Source of the DNA: UBA4729 sp039931245
GTDB taxonomy: Bacteria; Patescibacteriota; Saccharimonadia; Saccharimonadales; UBA4665
Length of the DNA stretch: 32,222 bases
Direction of reading: 5' to 3'
NCBI GenBank assembly: GCA_039931245.1
Contig: JBDTSH010000020.1
Span: forward strand, 1 to 32,222
The notes below the pieces were generated by a model that was given only the letters and a program-made list of their open reading frames with translations, searched no databases and had not been told where the DNA came from. Numbering within the stretch: position 1 is the stretch's first letter; every line of letters starts with the position of its first letter. Of the stretch, positions 10,675 to 18,168 are shown piece after piece. The position numbers were made by a program, and so were the translations under genes.

Positions 10675-10761
10675 CTATTGGAGTGACTGCCCGGCGGGGC
10701 GCACTTCAAGAAACAGCACCGACACGAAATGAAGCTGTGGGGACAGACCCAGAATACTCAT
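10675..10761 (-). CDS. Candidate 28-residue peptide upstream of the orphan gene
   Basis: A short frame beginning MSILGLSPQLHFVSVLFLEV, with a hydrophobic middle and ending SLQ. A -10-like TAAAGT followed by AGGTACAT stands 8 bases before its ATG, the same layout as other leaderless genes here. Its TAG stop is separated by one base from the ATG of the downstream orphan. It could be a leader peptide, a small membrane peptide or a chance frame. I have no homology evidence. Confidence 0.35.
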   Translation of the reverse strand: MSILGLSPQLHFVSVLFLEVRPAGQSLQ

Positions 10762-10769
10762 ATGTACCT

Positions 10770-10775
10770 ACTTTA
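10770..10775 (-). promoter_or_regulatory. Possible -10 box for the 28-codon frame and orphan gene
   Basis: TAAAGT, then AGGTACAT, then ATG. It starts only about 10 bases downstream of the obgE stop codon, so it would give the small operon its own transcript. Confidence 0.4.
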
Positions 10776-10784
10776 TCCTTATTA

Positions 10785-12071
10785 TTAATAGGGGAAAGAC
10801 TGGTCGGGGTTCTCGGCGATCTGGATTGTTTGGCCAGGCTCAATGCCCTGGCGGACCAAGCCGTGAATAATACCGTAACGCTTCATGATATCGCGCAGTC
10901 GCTGGACACCCTCCTCATTGTCATAGTCTGTCCGGCGGGCGAAGATTTCGATCTTTTCCCCGGTCACGATAAACTTATCGCCCACTCGTTCGACGAGCCA
11001 TTCGCGCGAGGTGTCTTCAATCTTCAGCACGGGGATAGCGGCGGCGGCTTCGGCTACCACTTCGGCCACTTTCGCCCGTTCAGCCACGACGGTAGTTTTG
11101 ACGGCATAGAGTAATTCGTTTAAGCCTTGGCCGGCTTGGGCAGAGATCGAGAATATCGGCACCCCTTTAGGGGTAACCGTGTGGAGCTGAGCTACCAGGT
11201 CGGCGACGATCTCGGCGTCGAGCCCTTCGATCTTATTCAGTACCACGATTTCCGGGCGAGCGTTCAGCTGCGCTTGATAGGCGGTGAGTTCGGTTTTAAC
11301 CGTTTGGTAGGCTGCAGCGACATTTTCTTGGTAGGCATCAATGAGGTGGACGATCACGGCGGTGCGTTCGATGTGACGCAAAAAATCATGGCCGAGACCA
11401 CGGCCTTCTGCGGCGCCTTCGATCAGCCCGGGGATGTCGGCAAACAGAATACTGGTGGAGGCGTCAATGTCGACCACGCCCAGGTTGGGACGTAAGGTCG
11501 TGAAGGGATAGTCGGCTATTTCGGGACGAGCGTTGCTGATGACACTCAGCAAGGTCGACTTGCCGGCGTTGGGTAAGCCGACCAATCCGACGTCGGCGAT
11601 CATCTTGAGCTCGAGAGTCAGCTTGTGGTCCTCACCGGGCTCGCCTTTTTCGGCGAAGGCCGGGGTTTGACGGCGGGAGCTCACGAAATGGGCGTTGCCA
11701 AAACCACCACGCCCCCCCTTGGCGATGATAACTTGTTGGCCGTCTTCAACTAAATCGGCCAGCACGGCACCCGTATCCGTCACGGCGATTGTGCCGACGG
11801 GAACCGGGACGAGCAAGTGCTTGGCACTGCGGCCGTGGCGGCGATTCTTGCCGCCGGCCTGGCCTGGTTCGGCCTTGACTTCTTTTTGATAACGAAAAGC
11901 TGCCAAAGTGTTCTGGTTACGGCTGGCCAATAGTATGACGTCACCCCCATTACCCCCATCACCGCCGTCGGGGCCGCCTTTGTCGATGAATTTTTCGTGA
12001 CGAAAATTCACTTTTCCATCACCGCCATCACCGGCGGTGACGATCACTTTAACTTTATCTACGAAACTCAT
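10785..12071 (-). CDS. obgE: GTPase Obg/CgtA
   Basis: An essential GTPase that assists 50S ribosome assembly and the stress response. At 428 residues it has the full three-domain layout. The glycine-rich Obg fold covers residues 1-158 (GDGGDGKVNFRHEKF, GGPDGGDGGNGGD). The G domain follows with G1 GLPNAGKST (about 165-173), G3 DIPGLIEGA and G4 NKIE. The C-terminal OCT domain spans about 355-428 (FARRTDYDNEEGVQRL). The ATG is preceded by TACCCT 8 bases upstream and no Shine-Dalgarno, so it is probably leaderless. It stands apart from the bL21/bL27 genes with which it is often clustered. Confidence 0.96.
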   Translation of the reverse strand: MSFVDKVKVIVTAGDGGDGKVNFRHEKFIDKGGPDGGDGGNGGDVILLASRNQNTLAAFRYQKEVKAEPGQAGGKNRRHGRSAKHLLVPVPVGTIAVTDTGAVLADLVEDGQQVIIAKGGRGGFGNAHFVSSRRQTPAFAEKGEPGEDHKLTLELKMIADVGLVGLPNAGKSTLLSVISNARPEIADYPFTTLRPNLGVVDIDASTSILFADIPGLIEGAAEGRGLGHDFLRHIERTAVIVHLIDAYQENVAAAYQTVKTELTAYQAQLNARPEIVVLNKIEGLDAEIVADLVAQLHTVTPKGVPIFSISAQAGQGLNELLYAVKTTVVAERAKVAEVVAEAAAAIPVLKIEDTSREWLVERVGDKFIVTGEKIEIFARRTDYDNEEGVQRLRDIMKRYGIIHGLVRQGIEPGQTIQIAENPDQSFPY

Positions 12072-12079
12072 ATCTAACT

Positions 12080-12085
12080 AGGGTA
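12080..12085 (-). promoter_or_regulatory. Possible -10 box of obgE, leaderless
   Basis: TACCCT with 8 bases (AGTTAGAT) to the ATG. It fits TANNNT but lacks the TGn extension, so this is a weaker case. Confidence 0.4.
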
Positions 12086-12179
12086 TAGGTTTTCGGCCGC
12101 CTCGTCTAGTCGGATAGGCCGGGCCGACAGTAGTAGGTAGCCCAATTTTAGCCGCCGGGGCAGTACATCCGGCTCTCCC

Positions 12180-13181
12180 CTATCGGTAAATGTAGTGCGG
12201 AAACTTGGAAGCTGACACCCAGCCGCTATAGCCGATACGGCCAAAGCCGGCCAGGCCATTCATATCCGAATATTTGATCTGAGTGCCGTCGTCGGAGACC
12301 GCTTCTACGATCGCCACATGGCCTTCGTACCCGGCATCGGATTGGCCGACGGCGCCCGCCCGAGGTGTCGAGCTGACGATCCAACCACTTTGTGGAGCGT
12401 AGTTATCCCAGGTGTTGGCATTGCCCCAATTACTGGGGACGGCGATGCGATTAGCCACGTACCACGTACAGTAGCCGAAATCATAGCCGTTAGAACCATA
12501 GACCGGAGCGCCTCCGCCCCAGGCAAATCCGGAGTACGAATTGGCGGTACTGACCCGCACTAGTACGGGGGCGGGCAAACTGCCATTAGGGATTAAGATC
12601 TGCTCTCCCACTTTAATGCCGCTAATTTCGGTATCGTTATAGGCCACAATCTGGTCTTGGGTCACCTTGTACTTACTGGCCAGACTATCGACAGTATCGC
12701 CAGCTTTGACCGTATAGACAATACCCGTTACGGGCGGGATCATCAGGTTCACGCCGACGGTAATAGTGTCGCCAACTACCGCGTTAGACCACCGAATGCT
12801 ATCGGAAGTAACACCAAACTTGGCGGCAAGGCTAGAGATGGTGTCACCCGTCACTGTCTTGTAGGCCCGGATATCATTGCGTGATTTGAGTGCGGTCGTC
12901 ACGACCTGCGGTTTGCTGACGACATTATCAGTGGTGGGCGCCATAGTCAATTCAGACGCTTGAGAATCGGCTTGGTTATTGATGGCTGTGGCTTCGGGCA
13001 AGTTGTTGAGACGGGCGACCGTCAGAGCGATATCGGCGGATGATAATTGGTCGAGTGGGTTGATCGCGGCCCGCTCTTGCGTCGGGCTGCTCAAGACCGC
13101 GTTACTGGAAGCTGTGGTGTGGGGGTTCTGGAGTACGAAGGCTAATAACGTCACTAAAATCAGTAGATTGCCCACAAGCAA
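12180..13181 (-). CDS. LysM/CHAP cell-wall hydrolase, membrane-anchored
   Basis: A predicted peptidoglycan amidase or endopeptidase exported by an N-terminal membrane segment (GNLLILVTLLAFVLQ). A linker of about 85 residues is followed by two LysM peptidoglycan-binding repeats (about 106-150 and 155-199, YTVKAGDTVDSLASKYKVT). The C-terminal CHAP domain has Cys238 in YDFGYCTWYVANR and His288 in YEGHVAIVEAV. The indicated start is TTG; a GTG two codons later is better spaced from TAGG. Oddly, the frame stays open and protein-like for 63 codons further upstream, to a stop at 13371, with basic residues next to the membrane segment but no ATG, GTG or TTG. The gene has its own strong promoter and a leader of about 310 bases that can fold. 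Confidence 0.88.
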   Translation of the reverse strand: MLVGNLLILVTLLAFVLQNPHTTASSNAVLSSPTQERAAINPLDQLSSADIALTVARLNNLPEATAINNQADSQASELTMAPTTDNVVSKPQVVTTALKSRNDIRAYKTVTGDTISSLAAKFGVTSDSIRWSNAVVGDTITVGVNLMIPPVTGIVYTVKAGDTVDSLASKYKVTQDQIVAYNDTEISGIKVGEQILIPNGSLPAPVLVRVSTANSYSGFAWGGGAPVYGSNGYDFGYCTWYVANRIAVPSNWGNANTWDNYAPQSGWIVSSTPRAGAVGQSDAGYEGHVAIVEAVSDDGTQIKYSDMNGLAGFGRIGYSGWVSASKFPHYIYR

Positions 13182-13336
13182 ACCTACTCGTACCGCCCGG
13201 CGGCGTACGGCGCGGCGGTGCAGTTTTATTTGGAGTCGCTGATACCATCGAGCCTTCGCGACAGACCGAGGAAGGACTAGATGATCAGACAGACTAGTTG
13301 AATTGGATAAAAGGCTGATATAGGCTCCGGCATCTT

Positions 13337-13492
13337 GTGAAATGCATGGACTCTCGTAGTAGACGTTTAGTTAATATTGTTCACTCTTCGCGACCGGGAG
13401 TAACCCGTTAGCGCGTTAGTGAACGCCGACCCTGAACTGTCTACTTAAGAGGTAACGCCACCATTTCACAAAGTGAAAAAGTGCAGTTACCG
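13337..13492 (-). ncRNA. Candidate structured 5' leader (cis-regulatory RNA) of the LysM/CHAP gene
   Basis: Downstream of a strong promoter the leader can fold into several stems. Stem 1 pairs GGUAAC (13487-13492) with GUUACC (13452-13457) and encloses a perfect hairpin UUUCAC-UUU-GUGAAA. Stem 2 pairs AGUAGAC with GUCUACU (about 13440-13446 with 13358-13364) and encloses nested stems UUCACU/AGUGAA, CGCG/CGCG and CGGG/CCCG. A small hairpin GCAU/AUGC follows. A later AUUUCAC (13337-13343) can pair perfectly with GUGAAAU of the first hairpin or with GUGAAA of the second domain, so alternative folds are possible. I could not match it to a riboswitch family that I know, including the c-di-AMP class common before wall hydrolases. 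Confidence 0.5.
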
Positions 13493-13497
13493 TCCAA

Positions 13498-13525
13498 TTA
13501 TATCAGACCCGACGGGCGGGTCAAC
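13498..13525 (-). promoter_or_regulatory. Strong promoter of the LysM/CHAP leader transcript
   Basis: TTGACC at 13520-13525, a 16-base spacer and an extended -10 TGaTATAAT (box at 13498-13503). Transcription would start near 13491, directly at the first stem of the structured leader and about 310 bases before the coding region. Confidence 0.75.
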
Positions 13526-13561
13526 CGCCAGAGCGCCTGTTCCGGCCAGTACTCCCTTGAA

Positions 13562-14626
13562 CTAGTTGGTGGCGCTACACAATTTATGACAGTATTTTTG
13601 GGCCAGGGCTTGATGATCGGCCAGATTAGTCGAGAAGTAGGTAGTGCCGTCGTCGCCGGCCACAAAATAAAGCCAACTAGTCGTCGCCGGATGGGCCACG
13701 GCTTGCAGAGAGGAGGCACTGACCGTGCTGATTGGGCTCGGCGGTAAACCGGTGTGCAACAGCGTGTTATAGGCTGAGTCATATGTCAGGCTCGGGCTAC
13801 GGCCGGCAGCGATAGAACCGTAGTTCGCGGTGACATCCGAACCAAGCATCATGCCGGTTTTGAGCCGCGACAGGAATACCTGGGCAGCTTGGGTGCGATC
13901 ACCCGGCTTGGAGACCTCCTGTTCAACGATCGACGCCAGGACGAGGCCTTGATAGGGCGACAGGCCCTGCCCGGCTAACGCCGCCTGGGTATCGGCCGTC
14001 ATATGCGTGGCGGTTTCGGCCAATGATTCACGAATAATGAGTGCCGGATTGGTATTACTGTCTTTTTGGAAGGAATCAGGCCAGAGTAAACCTTCGAGAC
14101 TGTGCACACTGGCTGGCTTATACGTCAAAGCCGGTTGCTCGTTGTACTTACTGGCATCGAGAGCGGCGTCGACGTCGCTAGGTATAAAACCATCGTTAAT
14201 CAAATCGGCCCGGATTTGATCGATCCGCCGGCCAGGCAAGATGGTGATTAAGCGCGTCGAGACTTTGCCCTTAGTAAGGGTACTGACGATGGCCGGCGTA
14301 CTCTCGCTCGGCGCGAAAGCGTAGGTACCCGCTTGTAGTTTATCGCTGAGTTCCTTGCTGTGAACATAGAGTTCCAAAGCCCAGGCACTGCGAATCAAGT
14401 GCGTAGCTTGCAGATCTCCGGCGATTTGCTTAACGGTGCTCCCTTTTTTAACAGTAAAGAGTTGGGTTTGCTGATTAGCGCTGACTGGCCGTAAATAGGC
14501 CGTGTAGAACTGGCGAACACCCGCCGCGCTGACAATGGCCAGGAGCAATAAACTGGCCGCCAGCAAAAGGACGCGCCGCGGTAAGTGGCGAAATCGGCGA
14601 TCGGTCTTTGCTGAGTAGCGTGCCAT
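13562..14626 (-). CDS. mltG: Endolytic peptidoglycan transglycosylase MltG
   Basis: Cuts nascent glycan strands in the membrane-proximal wall and sets strand length. The 354-residue protein has a basic cytoplasmic start, one membrane segment (about residues 19-36) and the periplasmic or extracellular YceG domain. Family motifs visible are SLEGLLWPDSF (about 176-186), the catalytic Glu235 in LASIVEQEV, SDVTANYG, and the C-terminal TGLPPSPISTVSASSLQA and YFVAGDDGTTYFST stretches. The ATG directly abuts the ruvX stop codon, with AAGGAGG 8 bases upstream, so the two are co-translated in one operon. The ruvX-mltG pairing is common in bacteria. Confidence 0.93.
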   Translation of the reverse strand: MARYSAKTDRRFRHLPRRVLLLAASLLLLAIVSAAGVRQFYTAYLRPVSANQQTQLFTVKKGSTVKQIAGDLQATHLIRSAWALELYVHSKELSDKLQAGTYAFAPSESTPAIVSTLTKGKVSTRLITILPGRRIDQIRADLINDGFIPSDVDAALDASKYNEQPALTYKPASVHSLEGLLWPDSFQKDSNTNPALIIRESLAETATHMTADTQAALAGQGLSPYQGLVLASIVEQEVSKPGDRTQAAQVFLSRLKTGMMLGSDVTANYGSIAAGRSPSLTYDSAYNTLLHTGLPPSPISTVSASSLQAVAHPATTSWLYFVAGDDGTTYFSTNLADHQALAQKYCHKLCSATN

Positions 14627-15049
14627 TTAGTTGGCCTCCTTAAGTTGCGTCAAATAATCTTCGAGAATATAGGTCGCAGCCAAGGCGTCGACGTCGCCTT
14701 TCTGGTATATTTTACCACGAGCCTGCAGTTCAGCTTTGGCTTTGGCCGAGGTTAAAGCTTCATCTTGAAAGTGAACTGGCAAGTTAGTCTGGGCTTTAAG
14801 CCGCTCGACAAAAGATCGGACATATTGTGTTTGAGCGGTCTCCTGTCCCTCAAGCCCGCGCGGCAAGCCGACCACCAGTACGCTGACGGCCTCAGCCTCG
14901 ACAAGGTGGGCCAGTCGTTCGAAGAACTGATCGTCGTTGCCGAGCGTCGTGAGTGGACGGGCAAAGCGCAGGCCCAAAGAAGCAACCGCCACGCCGATGC
15001 GGACGCTCCCCACATCTAAAGCTAGGGCGTTATTATGGTTTATTGGCAT
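14627..15049 (-). CDS. ruvX: RuvX/YqgF-family nuclease
   Basis: An RNase H-fold protein of 140 residues. Family members act in 16S rRNA 5' end processing or as putative Holliday-junction resolvases. Motifs: LALDVGSVRIGVAVAS (about residues 9-24) with the first catalytic Asp, VLVVGLPRGLEGQET, the conserved DEALTSAKAK, and DALAATYILEDYL with the last acidic residues. The start overlaps the end of the preceding membrane-protein gene by 17 bases, which implies translational coupling. Family assignment is clear. Which of the two reported activities applies here cannot be judged. Confidence 0.92.
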   Translation of the reverse strand: MPINHNNALALDVGSVRIGVAVASLGLRFARPLTTLGNDDQFFERLAHLVEAEAVSVLVVGLPRGLEGQETAQTQYVRSFVERLKAQTNLPVHFQDEALTSAKAKAELQARGKIYQKGDVDALAATYILEDYLTQLKEAN

Positions 15050-16751
15050 TGGATGAGGGAGTAGGCGCTGTTGGTTTCGCGATCGTCACAGTTATTTTAG
15101 TAATTTTCTTCGGGACCGATTGCACCCAGAACGGACTGAGCTTGACGTTCACGTCGGTCACGCCCGGAGTTGCCTGCAGCAAACGTTTAATGTCACCACC
15201 TTTTTTGCCGGCCGATTGTTGCTTTATATCGGCAACATTCAAATCAGGGCCCGCTGTTGCAATTGTTTGCAAGGCGACTTGCGCGCCCGTCGTCGTCGCG
15301 GAATTGACCTTATATTTGGCATCGGCTAAGCCTTCGCTCAGAATACTCTGCTTGCTCGTATCGATTTGTTTCTTTACGTCGTTGTCGATCAAGGTCTTCA
15401 AGTCCGCTTGCTTGGCCCCGAGCATGGTATAGGTCGTAACCTGAGTTACGGTGACCGTATCAACGGTACTGCCGGCACTCGCACTCGACGTGACGACCGG
15501 CGTACCGGCATTAAATGTCGCAGCAATGGGAGTGTACCCGGCCACACTAAGTTGGCTTTGCAGGTCCTGCTTGACGCCGCTGCTATCTTGCGTCGCCATT
15601 TTCTGAGTGGCGGTATCAATATCCGTCTGGCTGACAACTTTAACTATATTGTCGGTCCCCCCACTGATGTCAGAGCTAGTTTTAGCCTGAGCACTCGTAA
15701 AGCCTGCAACTTTCATCACCGTGTCTGAAGCCATATTATAATTAGCGCCGCCGGCCTGGGCCGTCACGCTTACTGTCTTCGACGTTATACCATTAAAACT
15801 TTGGCAAGCTCCTTTTCCCGAGAACGAACTCGTCGTAAGGGAGGCGGACTCTTGAGTTATGTAGGTAAGACCATTGGCGCTCACACCGGTTCCCGCTGGA
15901 ATATTTAACTGAGTACTGCTATCAGCTGAACAGTTTGTAATTGTTACACTGCCTTTGGCCTTATCGCCGGTATTCTTTTGGCCGGTAGCCGGCGTGGATT
16001 GGGTGGTCGTCTTCGGTGACTGGACCTGCTTGGAAGGAACGGTGGCGGTTGCCAGGTCGAGCGTTTGGGCAGCGGTATCAAGGTTCACATTGAGGCCGAC
16101 ATTGACGTCGCTGGCGTTCGTTGAAATAGTGATGGCGGCTTTTGGTAGTACGTTCAGAGCAAACACTAGGCCAACGATTAAGGCGATGAGCAATAAGACG
16201 CCCCCAACGAGCAGCAAGCGGAAACGTTCGAAGTTGGGTATAGCCAGTTTCTTATTCTTTTTGGGCCGAGAGGGGGCGGCAGCAACCGCGGCAACTCCGG
16301 CCGGCTCATCATCGATCTCAAGTGTCTCAACGTCGTCAGTGGCAGCAGCTGAAAGTCCAGCCAACTCACCGATCGGGCGGTTGCCATCTGTGACGGTGAG
16401 GGGTAATGAGTCGGTCATATCACCCGCTTCCTCGATAGTCTCTTCGTGATCATCAAATTGAGGGGCAGCCGGAATCTCCGGCTTAGTTTGGAGCGATTTG
16501 GCGACGTGCAAGCCAACGGCACCAGCCAATGGCAGCAGGCCGGCTTCGCTCGTGATGAGGACGATGTGCTTTTTAACATCATCGGCGCTCCGCTTGAGCA
16601 GCTTCATGTTAACGATACTTTGGAAGACGCTGGCCCGCTTGGGTAGCACTAAGGCGATTACTTTACCGTTGCTGGACCGGATTTTATCGATGATGCCGGT
16701 GATTTCATCGTCGATGTCTATATAAATTGTGTCTTTGTTTGGAGTTGCCAT
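15033..16751 (-). CDS. Large single-pass membrane protein with baseplate-J-like exterior
   Basis: A 572-residue bitopic protein. Residues 1-95 form a cytoplasmic alpha/beta domain (DTIYIDIDDEITGIIDKI, KVIALVLPKRASVFQS, HIVLITSEAGLLPLAGAVG) that I recall as conserved in CPR genomes. An acidic linker and a basic patch (SRPKKNKKLA) follow, then one membrane segment (about 179-201). The exterior of about 370 residues is Ser/Thr/Ala-rich. It contains KAKGSVTITNCS and LNIPAGTGVSANG, in the style of phage baseplate-J-like beta domains. It sits between the FtsA-like gene (10-base gap) and ruvX (17-base overlap), suggesting an envelope or division role. A TATAAT 9 bases before the ATG may add an internal promoter. 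Function is not established. Confidence 0.75.
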   Translation of the reverse strand: MATPNKDTIYIDIDDEITGIIDKIRSSNGKVIALVLPKRASVFQSIVNMKLLKRSADDVKKHIVLITSEAGLLPLAGAVGLHVAKSLQTKPEIPAAPQFDDHEETIEEAGDMTDSLPLTVTDGNRPIGELAGLSAAATDDVETLEIDDEPAGVAAVAAAPSRPKKNKKLAIPNFERFRLLLVGGVLLLIALIVGLVFALNVLPKAAITISTNASDVNVGLNVNLDTAAQTLDLATATVPSKQVQSPKTTTQSTPATGQKNTGDKAKGSVTITNCSADSSTQLNIPAGTGVSANGLTYITQESASLTTSSFSGKGACQSFNGITSKTVSVTAQAGGANYNMASDTVMKVAGFTSAQAKTSSDISGGTDNIVKVVSQTDIDTATQKMATQDSSGVKQDLQSQLSVAGYTPIAATFNAGTPVVTSSASAGSTVDTVTVTQVTTYTMLGAKQADLKTLIDNDVKKQIDTSKQSILSEGLADAKYKVNSATTTGAQVALQTIATAGPDLNVADIKQQSAGKKGGDIKRLLQATPGVTDVNVKLSPFWVQSVPKKITKITVTIAKPTAPTPSSNANKP

Positions 16752-16761
16752 ATGATGTCAA

Positions 16762-18117
16762 TTATACGCTAAGCATCTTATCTATTTTATCTCGGATCGA
16801 ACCGCTCGCACCACTGCTAAATTGTAGCGTGTCCATGCCGACTCTGAGCAAGCCCATAGCGGTAATAAACGTGTGGTCGGTGATCTTGCCAGTCGTATCA
16901 GTCACGCCCGCAACCTGATCGGGGCGGATGAAGTTAACGCTGGGTTGACGGGTAAATGGAAGTTTTTTGTACCAGTCGGTTTTAAGCCTATCCATGAGTA
17001 AGTCGAGCGAGGCACCACCGCCACACAAGAAGACGCGATGGGGCAAATGATCAAGTTTGGTGAATTCGGCGAGGGCGAGTTCGACCCCACTCAACCAAGT
17101 GTCGGCGGTTTTACCGAGAGCAGCCTCGAGGGCCGATCGTTTTTGGGAGGGAATTTTGTTGGTACCCAGACTGAGCTTGAGTTCTTCGGCTTGGTCAAAC
17201 TCGACACTCAGATCGCGTTCAATGGCTCGGGTATAGGCGCGGCCACCAATGCCAAACATTTTAGTGCCCTGGACACCACCGTCATTGACGACGGCGATGT
17301 CGGTCGTGCCGCCGCCCACGTCCATCAAGATGGCGCTGAGGTTTTGATTCGGATTATTACCAATAACGGCCCGGGCGACAGCAAATGGTTCGGCGGCGAC
17401 TGCCAGCAGATCGAGGTCGAGTTCTTGGGCGGTCTTTTCGAGGGCACCGATGTGAATAAGCGGGGCGAAAGCCGTGTAGAGCTGGACAACGACATCCTTA
17501 CCTTGGAAGCCAATGGGGTTAGTGACGGGGTAGCCGTCAATTTCAATACTCACCAGGGCGGAGTTTACCAAGCGGACTTCGACTGATTTGCCACCGAGCT
17601 CCCAAGCGAGTTGTTGTTTGGCGCGTTTTTCAGCCCGAGTCTGAACAAGGTTAATGATCTTCTCCATTTCGGTCACGTCGAGTGGTGTGGTGGGATTTTT
17701 GCGGGCCACGCGAACAGTTGTTGTTGTGCCTTTCACAAGCTCACCGGCGATGCCGATAATGGCCGAGCGGACGCTGACACCGGCTTCAGCTTCGGCGGCG
17801 CTCAAGGCTTTATCGCAATTCTCGACGACACCGGCGATGTCGGATATCGCTCCGGCTTGCATATCGCTGAGTGATTGGTGGGCGCGGCCCACGCCGATGA
17901 CTTCGATTGTACCGGCCGCTTTATCGACTTTGCCGACGAGAGCTTTGACAAACTCGGTGCCGATATCAAGGGCTACTAGGTACTCTTCATTTTGTTTTTG
18001 AGCCCGGGCGCGCCAAGAAGTCGATACTTTGGTCGAAGCTTTAGTCGACACTTTTTTCGCACCACCGAGCGCTTTATGTGCCAAGCCATTGCCGGCACTC
18101 TTAAAATTATCAAGCAT
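16762..18117 (-). CDS. FtsA-like actin-fold ATPase
   Basis: An actin-superfamily protein of the FtsA/SHS2 type, expected to link the division ring or a pilus-like assembly to the membrane. Signatures: phosphate-1 LVALDIGTEFVKALVG, phosphate-2 ILMDVGGGTTDIAVV, the IGGRAYTRAIERDL segment and adenosine motif VFLCGGGASL. The end GSIRDKIDKMLSV could be an amphipathic membrane-targeting helix as in FtsA. Unusually, a basic Lys/Ala/Ser-rich extension of about 45 residues precedes the fold. I take the ATG at 18117 because an extended -10 (TGtTAAAAT) lies exactly 7 bases upstream; the frame is open to a TTG at 18141. It leads an operon with the large membrane protein, ruvX and mltG. PilM is an alternative; no ftsZ or pil genes are seen. 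Confidence 0.85.
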   Translation of the reverse strand: MLDNFKSAGNGLAHKALGGAKKVSTKASTKVSTSWRARAQKQNEEYLVALDIGTEFVKALVGKVDKAAGTIEVIGVGRAHQSLSDMQAGAISDIAGVVENCDKALSAAEAEAGVSVRSAIIGIAGELVKGTTTTVRVARKNPTTPLDVTEMEKIINLVQTRAEKRAKQQLAWELGGKSVEVRLVNSALVSIEIDGYPVTNPIGFQGKDVVVQLYTAFAPLIHIGALEKTAQELDLDLLAVAAEPFAVARAVIGNNPNQNLSAILMDVGGGTTDIAVVNDGGVQGTKMFGIGGRAYTRAIERDLSVEFDQAEELKLSLGTNKIPSQKRSALEAALGKTADTWLSGVELALAEFTKLDHLPHRVFLCGGGASLDLLMDRLKTDWYKKLPFTRQPSVNFIRPDQVAGVTDTTGKITDHTFITAMGLLRVGMDTLQFSSGASGSIRDKIDKMLSV

Positions 18118-18124
18118 ATGCATT

Positions 18125-18133
18125 ATTTTAACA
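18125..18133 (-). promoter_or_regulatory. Extended -10 promoter of the FtsA-like operon, leaderless
   Basis: TGtTAAAAT followed by AATGCAT and ATG. It predicts transcription starting at the ATG at 18117 and so excludes the upstream TTG and ATG codons as starts. Confidence 0.6.
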
Positions 18134-18168
18134 CAGCCCAACTGAGATCACGGCTAATAACCACGTGT

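Noticed and set aside
13337..13492. Assignment of the LysM/CHAP leader to the c-di-AMP (ydaO/yuaA) riboswitch
   Set aside because: The gene context fits, but I cannot find the conserved core of that class. Left as an unassigned structured leader.
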